This document shows, piece after piece, positions 34,842 to 46,975 of a stretch of 64,000 bases of DNA. The first letter of the stretch is position 1, and every line of letters starts with the position of its first letter. Source of the stretch: Usnea hakonensis (Eukaryota; Ascomycota; Lecanoromycetes; Lecanorales; Parmeliaceae); assembly GCA_013423325.1 (NCBI GenBank), contig BLJB01000171.1, positions 34,974-98,973 on the forward strand, given 5' to 3'. Position numbers and translations under genes: made by a program. The notes below the pieces were generated by a model. The model was not told where the DNA came from. It saw only the letters and a list, made by a program, of their open reading frames with translations, and ran no database searches.

Positions 34842-37800
34842 TCATGCCACTCTTGAGTCTTTTGCTCCTCCTATGTAGTCATGGGTTTTGAGCCATTCCA
34901 GCACCAAGGCTTCATCGCGCTCCTTGTAATTTGCGTTTGCCTTCACAGTGTCTGAGACTTGTACTAGGCCTCTGTCGTAGGCCTTTGTATTTTTGTCTTT
35001 GAAAAACGCCGCTATATCTTTCTCGACCTCGTGGCTTGCGAACTTTGACAAACACGTCTTAAGATAGCGATCTATCACCACTGGGGAAGCCGCGAGTTTC
35101 TTGCTCACTGTTTCCCAATTTTCCTTGATATATTGCCATAGGGCGTTGCGGACCGTGGAGTTCGCAGCTAGCGAGACCGAGCCAGTATGGACATCCTGGA
35201 GGGCAACCTCATCCGAGAATTGGAAGTCGAGGAAGGATTTTGCCAAATCAGCTTTTTGTACTTTGCCTAGTGCTAGCAAACAAGTCTCCTTTCCATCGAT
35301 GGATGTGGTACTACCATATTCACGGAGAACCGCTTCATATGCAGGACTTCCTCCCTCGCGGACCACAATCTGGAAAACAGCTAGGCGGAGACTTGGATGG
35401 ATAGCCGAGCGGTCACCTTTCCGGCAGGCTTCGAAACGGGCTTTTGCTTCGTCAATCGTGCTGACTTGGAAATTAGCGGTCATCCCAATATCTTAAGGAC
35501 GCGGGAGCTTACTTCTTATGCCCTACATTGCCTGCAGTGGTTATCAACAGAGCCCGCAGCTGTCCTGTCAGAAAATTCTCGCCGGGTGCAAAGTCCCATC
35601 CAATCTCTTCAGTTGCTGGTGTAACAAGATGCGAAGTGAAAGCTTTGAGTCCACTGGCGAGCACATCATTGTCTGCGAAAATGGATCGGATGTTGCCCAG
35701 CGAGCTGATAATCTGAGACCAGACACTAAGTCTACCATCAGTGTCTCGCGCTTAGATATGGTACAGCTAACATACGCCTTGTTCTTTTCATCGCGGAACT
35801 TTTCGACCAGGACCAAAAACCCAGCTGTTGTACCTTGACCAGCAACGGCCAGCGCTGCAGAATCTGCAACAAGACCGATCTTGTCCTCGACACTAAGTTT
35901 GTGTCTTTCTTTACCAAGCAACTCCAGCCTCGCCGGCGGGTAGTTTGTGCGGTAAAACCCTACCTGATCACTATTGAGCTTGTAGAACGCCTCATCCACC
36001 TCACGGAGCGTATCTTCTTTGATAGCCAAGGCCTTTGTAGCTGGCGGCTCTGCTTTCGGATCTGTCTTCAGACCTAGTGGAATCCACCATAGAGTCTCAT
36101 CCTCTTCGCTTTTAACGTCTCCTGTCTGTAGGAAACGTGACTGCCTCACGCCAATCTGCCCGGGCTCTTCTGCAACTGTGAGGACCGGGAATCCGATTTT
36201 CCTGATCCACGGATCCTGCAGTCTCAAGTCAGCTCAGAAAATGGCGTAAGAATCGTAAATCAGACCATGAAAACGTTAACATCTTTTCCAGATGCTTTGC
36301 TTAATGCTGCCCAGAGATCGCTGGTGGTTGCGTTACCTATATGGACGATTAGTGTCACGTTTAGACACAGAGCTGGAAGAGTCTACCATAGGCATGCTTC
36401 TTTAAGTATGCAGAGACTCCTTCCAAAAATGTCTCTACGCCGAGATGACCGGACAACATCCTGATCACCGAGCTACCTTTCAGATACGAGATCGCATCAA
36501 AGATCTGCTCCACCTCGAGAGCATCTCGAACAGGGACTTCGATCGGATGAGAGGCTCGCAAAGAGTCCAAATTTTGGGCAGTTTGCACGGCTTCTGTGAC
36601 AAATTGACTCCATACTTCGTGATCAGGATATAGGCGATCAATCGCGAGCCAGCCAACCCAAGTTGCAAATCCTTCGTTGAGCCACAGCTCACTCCACCAG
36701 TCCATGGTAACGAGGTTACCAAACCATTGATGGGCGAGCTCGTGCGCTACTACATACGCTACGCGATTTTTGTACTTGGCGTCTGACTGTTTCTCATCAA
36801 AAAGGACGGCGGTCGTTCTATAGGTGACCAAGCCCCAATTCTCCATAGCGCCATGAGAAAATTCATGCACTGCGAGGAGGTCCATCTTTGGTAGTGGATA
36901 ATCAATCTTGAAAATTTCAGAAAAGTAGTCTACTACTTGATGACAATTCTCAAGAGCGAAGCGTCCCTGCTCCTTTAAGCCTCTGGTGGTATAGACCCGG
37001 CATGGTAGCTGCTTGCCCTGATACTTTCTTTGTGTATAGCCTTCCACATATTCAAAGTCTCCGAAGGCCCACGCAAGAAGATAAGTACTCATCACTGGAG
37101 TTCGTTCGAAGACTACCGTTTTCAGGCCAGCTTTTCCCTGCTTGACCTCTTTTTCAGGCATATTGCTGAGTGCTGTTTGATCCTCGGGGATCTCAATGCT
37201 AACATCGAAGGTGGCCTTGAGGTTTGGCTCGTCAAAGCATGGAAGAGCTCTTCTCGCATCGCTAGATTCAAACTGTGTAGAGAACATGACATGGTGCTCT
37301 CCGTCCATTGGAACAGAGTCTACGGGAGTCACAGCTGGCTTATACTTGGATCTATAGAATCCGGCCATGCTGTTGTTCATGGTACCAGCATATCTGATAG
37401 AGAGCATAGCATCACTAGAGGCAATGATTTCCTCTTGAAATACCAAGGTGACACGCTGTGACTTCTCATCGTAAGATACATCAGTAGACTTCTGGCCTAA
37501 GACAATGTTAGTGTGCGATCACATTCCTCGGAAGAAAGAGGCTCTACCAGAGACTTCGCCCTCATGGATCTTCAAGTGGTGAGCGTTCAAAGTGATGCGT
37601 TTGGTTGCCGACTGGATGATGACTTGGATTTTCACGATGCCTTGAAAGCTAAAAGCACCGCCAAGCTCGAGGTCGAAGAGCTCGATGTCATAGTTGATGG
37701 CTTTAATACTGGTTCTGTCAATAGCAGACTCTTGTAACGGATGACAGAACGTACGTCTCAGGCAAGATATTTCGCTCTGCGGCGGCCATGGTGGTGATGG

Positions 37801-38041
37801 GGCGGGGTCGAGGCCTGATCGAAGTAATAGATGACTTTGGAGAGTTTAGAATTTGACTGGCGGATTGAAGACGATTAGAGAATGCGCTGTAGATATGTCT
37901 GTGTTGACATAGGATGGCAGAAATCTTGCGGAGGTTCTCCGCCCGCAGTAGCTGCAATGGCCCGTTAGATATTGGCTTTGGAAGGCGGGTCCTGGTCAAT
38001 GCACTGCCCAGACCTCTACTTATGTGTTGTGACAGAAGCAT
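34842..38041 (-). CDS. M1-family zinc aminopeptidase (Ape2/Aap1 type)
   Basis: Exons 38041 (or 37789)-37755, 37714-37548, 37496-36387, 36336-36266, 36215-35776, 35725-35513 and 35460-34842 join in frame. From the internal ATG at 37789 the protein is 884 residues, the usual family size; from the upstream ATG it is 968. The exopeptidase motif GAMENWG and zinc site HELAHQWFGN with downstream NEGFATW are intact, so it should be active in trimming N-terminal residues from peptides. The extra 84 N-terminal residues are rich in Arg/Ser/Leu with a single acidic residue, like a mitochondrial presequence, while the internal ATG sits in an ideal ACCACCATGG context. One gene could thus make mitochondrial and cytosolic forms, as is known for yeast Ape2; here that is inference. 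The first intron is only 40 nt. Confidence 0.93.
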
Positions 38042-38984
38042 GCGATGTTTCGTCCTTGGAACTTACAATGGCTCCTAGTCGCAATGGACATATGGAACCC
38101 AAGTTTCGCGTTAAAAGAAGCGATACTGGTTTTCTACTCCCGAAAGTCTGTTCATAGCGGGCAATGTGCAATGCAATTTTAATCTGAAGACTTCGTACAG
38201 GCACCGGTGCCTCCCAACTATCTTAGCCGCTTTGATTTCCCAAATACCTTTACTTCGCTAAATGCAAGCAGACCATCCTTACGCAACGCCAAAAATGCTC
38301 GCTCTTGGTATCAGCCACATCGTCTCTACAGCCTTATATAGACGTCAACGCATGGCACTCTCCACTGCCTGGCGCCAAGAAAGCTCCTCATCCATCCCAG
38401 ACCGATGCCTGTCCATTCCGCTTTGTATGCCATCCTGCTCTTCATCTCTTCCAGGACAGCTCCTGCCAGAGCCGACGCGGTTTCGTTGATAGCCGTTACA
38501 AGAAAAGCACCCTCCCCAACAAATCCATCTGCATTCGATGCTGACCGATCTGTAGCATTTGATAAAGCACCGGACAGTGGCGAAACAAGATGTTTGGTCT
38601 CGAACCAATTGCTGTGTATATCAAAGAGACACTGATCTCTCCATGAACAGGATGAGACGAATAGTATCAAGAGGAGCGCAGAGCAGTCTTGGAGAAATCG
38701 TCAGCTGCTTGGATCCTAACTCCACTAGAGGATTGTACACACATATGCATGGCCGGTTGAGGAAGTAGGTAAGGATGAAAAAGGTCACGACGAATCTGCA
38801 GAAGGATTTTAGTAATCTTCTTGAGAGCCAACTCCCATGGCTGGTGTGTAGAGAGGGTAAAGACACTAACACTGGACTCGCATTAGTTGGCAAGAACAGC
38901 AGAGGTACCCAAGCCCTTAAACAGAACATTTCCGGGACTGTGATCTTTTGATGTCGGCGGAAGGGATAGCAGAAGATACTGATC

Positions 38985-38998
38985 ACTCCGTACGGAGT
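38985..38998. repeat. Perfect 14-bp palindrome
   Basis: ACTCCGTACGGAGT is its own reverse complement. Half of it is the TACGGAGTAC decamer seen in several other gaps. Confidence 0.9.
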
Positions 38999-39529
38999 AC
39001 AAAAGCTTGGACTACCTACTTTACCTTAAGGTTTCCCAAACACCTCGCCCGAAGTTGAGCCGGATGGCCCGATCTATTTGAAACCCTGAGGTACCTAGCC
39101 TTACCTTAAGGCTGAACAACTGAGGCAATTCCTACTCTAAAACCCTATGGAGTACTGTAACGGCATGACATTCATGCATCGACCTACCTTATTGAAACAA
39201 TGTTAAACGGGTATACATGGTATGGAGTACTATGGCTACGCTATGATGAGGCTCCTTGGGACGCATTTCAGCTTTTCAAGCTCATTGTCTCCGTGGCTGT
39301 TGTTGGCTCATTTGATTTGGGACTCTCTGTACTAGTCACAATCATATATGAGGCTGCATATCGGCCTTCTCAGCGGTTTCAGTCACAGTATTCATGAGAC
39401 TCTTTTGCGACTTGTTTGACCGATTTCAGCTATCACAACCATGCTCTCTCCTGCCTGTCTCTTAAAGTATTGTTGAAACTTAGGGCATTCTCTGAAACCT
39501 TTGGTCATTTCTTTGACCAGACTGCTACC

Positions 39530-39985
39530 TACCCGTCAACATGCCAAAGCTTTGATGAACTTTTCTTTTGGATCAGCCTTTGCAGACCTCGCATCAACTA
39601 CTTCAATGTGACAGGTATGCTATGGCTCACCTTTGGCTTCCTCGGTATGCTATTTGAGATTGCAATTCCACTGGAAGTGATCAGATCTCCACCTTCCTAA
39701 ATGATCGCGAGTAATCATTCCAGCCTTCGTCGATTCTCTTTACTCTGAAACCCTATCCGCAAACTGTCTCAGTCTTCTTGCATCAGCTTTTGCAAACCTG
39801 ACAGCAACAACAGAAATGTGACAGGAGTGCTACAGCTCAACTTTGGCTTCCTCAGTGTACCACCTTCGACTTTCACTTCACTGGAAGTGATCAGATCTCA
39901 AGCTTTCCCACACAACCGCGAGTGATTGATCCTACCTTCGTCAAATCTCTGTTACTTTCAATCCTGTCCACAAAGTGTTCCAGAT
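39530..39985. repeat. Diverged tandem duplication, offset 210 bp
   Basis: CTTTGGCTTCCTC at 39631 recurs at 39841, and CACTGGAAGTGATCAGATCT recurs at the same offset. Flanking words also pair (CAGCCTTTGCAGACCT with CAGCTTTTGCAAACCTGACA; GCGAGTAATCATTCCAGCCTTCG with a GCGAGTGATTGATCCTACCTTCG-like partner, about 20 of each compared). Copies are roughly 39530-39745 and 39746-39985, both in non-coding sequence. Confidence 0.8.
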
Positions 39986-40106
39986 TAGAGGTACTTACGA
40001 AAACATGCCAGCGGTGTCGGGACCTCACTTGTCACCCATATAGGTCGTTCTCATCTAATACTCAGCCTAGTCCTCAATGCTCAATCACTGTATTAGGTGC
40101 CACACC

Positions 40107-43100
40107 ATGTCTTCATCCCAGACTCCTCGGGATGAGACAAATCCAACTCTCAAGCATGAGGGTTTTCCTAGCCCAGAACAGGAAAATATGGCAGCCTCGG
40201 AATACGCTGGAGTGATTAAATCACAAGTTGGAGACCGTGAGAACACAGCAACGCTGGAACTTGAAGACGGCGTTCGAACCCAGGATGAAGCGTCCACAGA
40301 CAGCAGTGATGACGACTTCGACCCTGGCGAAGAATTTCGAGAAAGGATTAATGCCATCAAAGACGGAGCTGATCAAAGGTACAACCCCATGAGTGAAACT
40401 CTTCCAAGGCTCCCAGCGTACCACCCTTCGTTCATAAAAGCGGAGGAATACTGTTCAGAATTAATGAAGGAAGCGACTCTCGTCCTCAAGAACGCCGAGT
40501 ACAAAGACACCAGGATCTTGGAACTGCTTCGAAAATCATTAAAAGGCCAGAAACTTGAGTATCCAAAACCCCGAGTCGTTGGTTTAATGGGTGATAGTGG
40601 CGTTGGGAAAAGCTCGCTCATCAACTCCCTTTTAGACGTTCCCGATATCGCTCTTTCAGGCGCGAACGGCGAGGCTTGTACCAACGTGATCACTGAGTAC
40701 CAGCAGGCACTGCCGTCTCAGAAGACTCCTTTCATGGCGGAGATCACCCTGGAAGAACCATCTACCGTGCGGCGCACGTTAGAAACCCATTTGGGCCATT
40801 ATTACAGTCACATCCATCCACTTACTGAGACCATTGATCAGGAAGCCATAGACGAATTGAATGCCCATGTCTCAACTGCTTTGGAAATACTACAAGGACT
40901 TTTTGCGAACCGAGAGGAATTCAGTAACGAGGAGCGTACGAGAGAGTACTTAGAGCGAGCGCAATCGGCATCCGATCCAAAAATGCTAGATCAGCTTTGT
41001 GCGTGGATTCAAGAATCCATCGAAAAGTACGGTGCTAAAAGTGGCATCATACGTCGAAGTGCCTGCGCCCCTGACGAGCTTGCAAATGAAATCGAGCAAT
41101 TTGTTAAGTCGTGCAAACATTTGCTCGACGAAAACGATTGCCATGTTCCTTCGCTATGGCCACTTGTCAGGACAGTCAGGTATGTTCCTGGGTGTCTAAG
41201 AATTACGGACAAAGCTAAAATGATCAAGGGTGTCATTGGATTCGACATTACTGAAGCGTGGTCTGATAATCGCAGATCTTCCAGGTAATTGGACGACGGT
41301 CCCGAGAATTCATGATAGCTGCTTACTAGCGTCTGTCAAGGTCTTTCGGACTCTAACAAAACGAGAACAATGAACACGACGAGATACATGCGACGTTGCC
41401 ACTTTGGATTTTTGGTTGCGCCTATCGCTCGCATACAGACCGATAACTTGGTCCAAAGACGACTTGGCGAGATACACAGGCTGTTTGGACACCGCACGGC
41501 TCTACTGTGTTCAAAGATTGATGTAAGCTAGATGTGCTTACGACTATGGCTCTACTAATTAGTCAGGATGTGAATGCCAAACAGAAGCCTTCAGATCTTG
41601 ATGCCACTCCAGAGGCTACCGAAGAGCACGAGAGATTGTCAGAAGCGTACGATCGCATATGTAAAGAAAAGAGTTTTTTGACAAGCTTGAAGAAGCAGAC
41701 CAGGGGGAAAGAAAAGCAGACTTTCTCCAAAAAGATTGGAGCGCTAGAGTCAGTCAAACAATTCTTCTTGATAGAGTACACTGACAGCATTGCAGGCTCA
41801 ATAAGAAGGTCTACTCTGCATTGTAAAGATATTTCTATAACGGGCATGGATGGACAAGCCTAGCTAATAAGCTTTCAGGTTACGGGAAAGTCTTATTCAA
41901 ATGAGGAACCTGAAGGTCACCAAGATGATGCGTGAGAAATTCAAGACTCTTACGCAAGACAACACCACACTTGTGGTCTTGACAGTTTCCAACTCGGACT
42001 ACATCAAGCACATGGAAGGTTATGAGCTGTCCAATGAAATTCCAATCTCCGTTCCAGCAACTGGTATACCTAATGTGCGTTACCTTTTATCGAAGCTACC
42101 TGCGAGAAGCCGGCTCGATGCATTGAAGCACTACTGCCACGGTACTGTGGAAGACCTGGTTGGCTCACTACGCAATTGGGCCCACCAATCTACCATTGAA
42201 CGACGACTAGAGCTTCAAGAATTGGTGATGAAACCACGCACGGTAGGAACGCACTGAGTTGTTCTATATCCAGCTGACAGATTCTTGGGCCAGGCTGTGA
42301 GAGCTGAAATATCCAAGTATGTCACAGAAATGAAGTCGGTCTTGGAAACTTGCATCCTACAAACATGTGGTGCGTTCTCCGCAGTGCTATAGGTTTTGAA
42401 GGATTGCTGACTTGGACTAGAGCATCACCAAGAAGCGTGGATAGATAATAGTGTACATTTGTTCGAGAAGTGGAGTAAAGAGGTGAATTTTTTTCTTTGC
42501 ACAGTGTTTTTAGATAGCGCTGACCGAGTGCAGTAGCATAATTCGACTTTTGCAGCATGGTGCCGAAACGACGGAGCTTACAAGACCAGAGCTCGGCCAT
42601 ACATGAGCTGGAATGCAGAGCTGCTTGGTCCTGTAAACAAAGATCTGGCAAGAGCCTGGCGACTGTTCGATGACGGAGTATCTACCGCTAACGAGAACTG
42701 CTTCACGGCCCTTGTTGCATTGGTAGATGGCATCGGCGAAGATCTGGCTGGTAAGCGGCTGCGTTCCTACCATGCACCCTTTGAGTTAGATTGACACATG
42801 GTACAGCTGTAGACGGATTATCTTCGGAGCCGATGGGGCCTTTCTTGTCGTCATTTGCCTCAAAGAAGGCGCTGTTGCGCAAGTGCCTGGATCAATTTTC
42901 GGCACAGATGCGTGGAATAAGCAGGTATGTAGCCTCGATCGCTTCCTCGTGTGATGTGCTAATGGCGACAGGGACACCAAGTTTAACATGACGATGGACG
43001 ATGAGGACCCCGATAGCTACCTTCTTAAGGCAATGTCTCCACTATACCATAAGTGTGCGAAGGTGACAGGTAAGCCCAGCCGTCTTTGAAAGTCTGGGAT

Positions 43101-43444
43101 CATGCTGAGCAGAGGATAAAGGCAAGAGTTTGCATATTCAAAGATGCACTCTACTGAACGATGCAATGTCGAAAGGAGTGCCTTTCGCCGGCTTTTGTCC
43201 AAAGCTCAAGAGCTCTATTGAGCAGGAGATTGATGGACGGCAGCCGGAGCTTTTGAGCGGCGTGCAGACGATCTTCAATATGGTACTTGACGACTTCAAC
43301 TCGACGTTCATAGTCGAAGAGGTATCGGATCCAAAGCGAGATCTCTTACGTTCTCAGGTTCAACGATTCGTCGAGCACGCAGAGGCCAGGATCAATGGAC
43401 CTCTCGCAACCGAACTCGCAACCGCGATGATGGATTCAGAGTGA
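40107..43444 (+). CDS. Large dynamin-like / SLIP-GC-like GTPase
   Basis: Twelve exons (40107-41179, 41229-41284, 41341-41522, 41567-41748, 41796-41822, 41879-42242, 42294-42369, 42421-42482, 42537-42750, 42807-42924, 42972-43069, 43113-43444) sum to exactly 927 residues. The G domain has G1 GDSGVGKSS (about residues 162-170), a candidate G2 threonine in EACTNVITEY, G3 split by an intron as IIADLPGLSDSN, and G4 LLCSKID. Insertions and a long helical C-terminal half follow. The layout resembles the vertebrate nuclear GTPase SLIP-GC and the fungal P-loop GTPases related to dynamin; the cellular role in fungi is unknown to me. The start was set at the ACCATGT context ATG; another in-frame ATG lies 30 nt upstream. 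All intron phases check, though the 43- and 44-nt introns are near the lower limit. Confidence 0.85.
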
Positions 43445-43967
43445 AGATCGAAGGAGGAGAGGTGCCATTAGGAGCAGCAATTCTCTTGACACCAGCATTT
43501 CTGTCGAATTTCTGCTTCATGGCGCGATGCGCAGATGGGAGAATCTGGTTCTTTTCATTTGCAAGGCGGGACGTGGTACAAGCTTTTCAGCTTGAGCTGT
43601 AGCCTCGAGCATCTGAGCTGATATCATTATTTCGTACACATTGATACTTTCGGAAATACTTTAGACTACCTAATCATGGCCTGTTACAACAGCATCTGAT
43701 CCTAATTTCCTAACAGCCTGTTGCTGTCTTAATTCAGCCAGTATCGCCCCTAGCATAGCAGTGCCCCGCGCAAGACATTGCATTAGAACATCCAGGCACG
43801 TAGACGATGCATCATGCAGCTTTCGACATCAGCCTATTAGGATCTAGCGCCTATATTAGTCATGTGCCAAAATCTTTAGCGCGGGAAGCGAGCGTATTGA
43901 TTGAATGTACAAGTTTCACCCAAATTCAAAATTGACTCTCCCAATCCAAACACCGAGAACTCCCAAC
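43445..43967. promoter_or_regulatory. Intergenic; promoter of tom5
   Basis: 523 bp between two plus-strand genes. No motif can be singled out. Confidence 0.4.
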
Positions 43968-44310
43968 ATGTTCGGAGGCCGTAAGTAATCCACTCTCTCA
44001 CTAGCCACACTTCACTGACAGACCTCCAGCGCCAGCACCGCCTTCAAAGGCCGAGCTCAAGGTACAAAAAAAAAAGCAAAGGGGCCCCGAATAGCCTTTG
44101 ACCAAGACCTACTAACCAAACCACACACCCCAGGCAGCCGAAAACGAAGCATTTCAAACCGTCAAACAAGTTGCCGCCGCGAGCATATTGCTGTATCTCT
44201 GTACGTCCCGTTGGTCCATGCCCGACCATGCTCAGGACATTATGGCTGATCAACACTCTTACGTCACAACAGCGCCCTTCGTCGTCGATTACGTGAAGAA
44301 GCTCGTGTAG
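43968..44310 (+). CDS. TOM5: Tom5, small subunit of the mitochondrial TOM complex
   Basis: Four exons (43968-43980, 44030-44061, 44134-44200, 44273-44310) encode 49 residues: MFGGPPAPPSKAELKAAENE, a short cytosolic linker, and a membrane segment (VAAASILLYLSPFVVDYVKK) close to the C-terminus. Size, the KAELK...E start and the YLSPF-V-D-YVKK tail match fungal Tom5, a tail-anchored subunit of the outer-membrane import pore. The first exon is 13 nt. Donors are GTAAGT, GTACAA (followed by a run of A) and GTACGT. A gene this small is invisible without splicing. Confidence 0.93.
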
Positions 44311-45042
44311 GATAAGGAGTTTGGGGATGTTGTGGAGAGACAGATATGGGATCTGCATGGGAGAAAGTGGGCGGGAGTAAGGGGAAGGGCTGCATAATAG
44401 GGAGTTTTGAACGATGGGCTTGGAGTTTGCTCTAGAGTCTTTCGATATCAATGTGTGTATAAGAGATCTGGCAGTGCGGTGAATACCGGCCCGTTTATCA
44501 TTATTGTTCGAGGACGCCGAGGGTTCTTTTAGAACCACAGTGGCACTTTCTTTTGAGATATCTGCCCAAGAACTGACTGCACACTGTCGATTTCGGGTAC
44601 GAAAAGAGCTCAGATGTCGTTCAACGCGACCCTTGCATGAAGACGTATCTCCCAATATATCGTTGCTCGTTCTGGCAATTTTCTTCGTCTCCAATTACGA
44701 ACCCTTTTAACCCGCAGGATTGGCAATGCGAGCGTGTCCTAATAATATGGAGCGAAACCTATGAGGTCGGTGATCTGGTCTGGAGGGCGAGTTATGGGTA
44801 TGCTATGTGCCGTTGCGGTCAAGTCTTTTGGATAACCCTTCGCATGGTGTGGATAGCTTGGTCCGTCAAAGCAAGATGGATATAATGGAATTGATTAAGC
44901 ATGTAGTCGGTTTTCGATTGCAATCTGTAATCGATCCGCTTGATTCGCCCTCCAAAAGAATTCGAGACTTTTAGGCTACAATTACGAAATATTGTCAGGC
45001 TGTACTTGCAAACAAAGTTGAAAATACAGATTATCACAGATG
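44311..45042. other. Intergenic between convergent genes
   Basis: Short overlapping open frames on both strands without family patterns; no gene supported. Confidence 0.5.
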
Positions 45043-46560
45043 CTACCTTCCCACACCATTCATGACCGCAGGAAGCTTCGACTGCTCCCACTCAGCCCAT
45101 TCCTTTTGAAGCTGGTCCAGCTCCTTTGTCAGACCGCCTAGCTGCGAGCTGTAGTCTTCCAAGATCTAGATGAAAATTAGTCCGACCAGGAAAAGACGGA
45201 GCGTATCACATACCTTCTTCACCCTCCTCATGACTTCCTCATCGGCCACCTGTCCCTGTCCCTGCACCAGGCCCGTTCCAGTCTTCTGAAACTCCTGCTG
45301 CAGCAGTCTCCCTCGTTCTCTCACGCTCACCATCCTTGCCCATATCTCCTCGCTTCTTCCGTTCAACGCGGGATCAAGAACACTTCTCTCCAACAACGCG
45401 AGCTTATTCCTCAATTCCTCTTCGGGACCGTCCATGGCATATCCTCTATTTCTCAAGACCTGTGCCTTAGCTGCTACCCCCAGACATTGATGACTCAATC
45501 TGAGATGTTTTCTTCGACACTCTGCAGCCCGGACGGAAATACTCAAATCGTGTTTCTGCAGTAGGTTACTTAGACCGCTGTTGATTTCGTGTAGTCTACC
45601 ACTGAGAGTGTGCAAAGCCTGAAGTTGCATATTCATCCGCATTCCAATCTCCCGGAACCCTTTGACCAAGACTGGGATAGCTCCAGGACTGGGTTTCTTG
45701 CTCAGCGCTTCTTCCCATTTTGCTTCATCGTCTTGCGCTGTTGGGCCGTAGAAGGGCGCCTGCTCAGGTGGGACGGTGTTATAGAGATATGTCTGGAACG
45801 AAGTAGCGGCATTCTGAGGGTCCCATTTCGAGTAAGCTAATTTCATTTGTGCAAGAACGGGCTGTTGTCCTAGAAAAGACCTGCATTAGCAGATGATCAC
45901 TATAGGGTGAATACGAAGCTTACGCGGAGAGTTATCATTCTGAAAAACAGATCCTTGGCTCTGCACGAACACACTTCCCGGCTGCTGATCTTGTTGTTGT
46001 TGTTGTTGTGGTGGTGGTACTGCGGGCTGAGCCGCATTGCCAAACAAGCTGCTTCCCTGCTGCTGTTGGTTCTGCTGGTTTATGGTCGCGCCTAAGCCGC
46101 CAAAAAGACTACCTCCTTGCTGAGGTGGCTGCTGCTGATTTTGGAATAATCCCCCGCCCTGCTGTTGCTGCGGCTGCTGAGTAGATCCGAAAAGCCCGCC
46201 CTGCTGTTGAGGTTGTGTAGAACCGAACAGCCCCCCACCAGTCTGCTGAGGCGCTGTAATGCGACCAAATAACCCACCTCCCTGTTGTTCTTGAGTCGCT
46301 GAGGTGTTCGTATTTAGCGAACCAAAGAGTCCTCCTCCTTGCTGTGGCTGAGAGGCTGTGGTAGTGCCAAACAACCCCCCTCCTTGCCGAGGCTGAGAAG
46401 CTGTTGTAGAGCCAAACAAACTCCCCGATTGCTGTGGCTGTGATGTAGCACCTGTGTTGAGTGATCCGAAGAGACTCGGCTTGCTGGTGTTTTGCTGCTG
46501 TTGATTGCTGTTGTCAGTGTTATTGCCGAAAAGCGAGCTCGTTTGGAAAAGGGACGTCAT
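45043..46560 (-). CDS. FG nucleoporin, Nup57/Nup54 family
   Basis: Exons 46560-45924, 45869-45214 and 45165-45043 join to 471 residues. The first about 215 residues are Gln/Gly-rich with many GLFG and SLFG repeats (starting MTSLFQTSSLFGNN), which form the selective phase of the pore. The second half has AYSKWDPQN and helical coiled-coil stretches (LVKGFREIGMRMNMQLQALH, and ILEDYSSQLGGLTKELDQLQ) as in the Nup54 alpha-helical region that assembles with Nsp1/Nup62 and Nup49/Nup58 in the central channel. Divergent from NDUFA8. Confidence 0.93.
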
Positions 46561-46975
46561 TGGGTAGCGAAGTCTGAGTGATCTCGCGTGCTGTTCCGAG
46601 AAGAGCGCAAAAAGGATGGTGGTGGAGGGCTCAAAGATCGGGAGCGCGCTCAGCTAATAGAGGTCGGAAAGCAAAAAACTTCAAATCATTACACGCACAG
46701 GAACTCAAAGTCTCTATAGGCAACAGTCTGACACGAGAGTAGCGCTAGCGGTAATGATCAATGTGATGTCTATTAGAAATGGCTTTATTGTTTTCGCATA
46801 CGAAGTATTGAGGCCCTAAACACGTTTATACTTTACCTTTCCTTTTTTTTTAGCGCGTTTGCCGCGCAGCCAATACCTTAGCTGCCGATTATTGAAGCTC
46901 CAATTTGGCATCTCTAATCCACGACTACATCGTTCTCCACTCTACAGCTTGATTTTAGAGCGCACCCCTCCAAAT
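46561..46975. promoter_or_regulatory. Divergent promoter, nucleoporin / NDUFA8
   Basis: A 415-bp gap between outward-facing starts. A CCAAT pentamer in GCAGCCAATACC (about 46866-46877) and another in CTCCAATTTGG (about 46900) are candidate binding sites of the fungal HAP/CCAAT complex, which commonly regulates respiratory genes; function here is inference. A T8 tract lies near 46850. Confidence 0.5.

Larger units (their letters stand above)
38042..40106. other. Gene-poor 2-kb divergent gap
   Basis: Between the aminopeptidase (-) and the GTPase (+). Short open frames (38326-38670 -, 39200-39397 +, 39416-39700 +) have no family resemblance. The gap contains a 14-bp palindrome, TATGGAGTAC words (39231-39240 and a variant near 39146), ACCTTAAGG words (39020-39115) and the diverged duplication listed separately. 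Confidence 0.5.
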
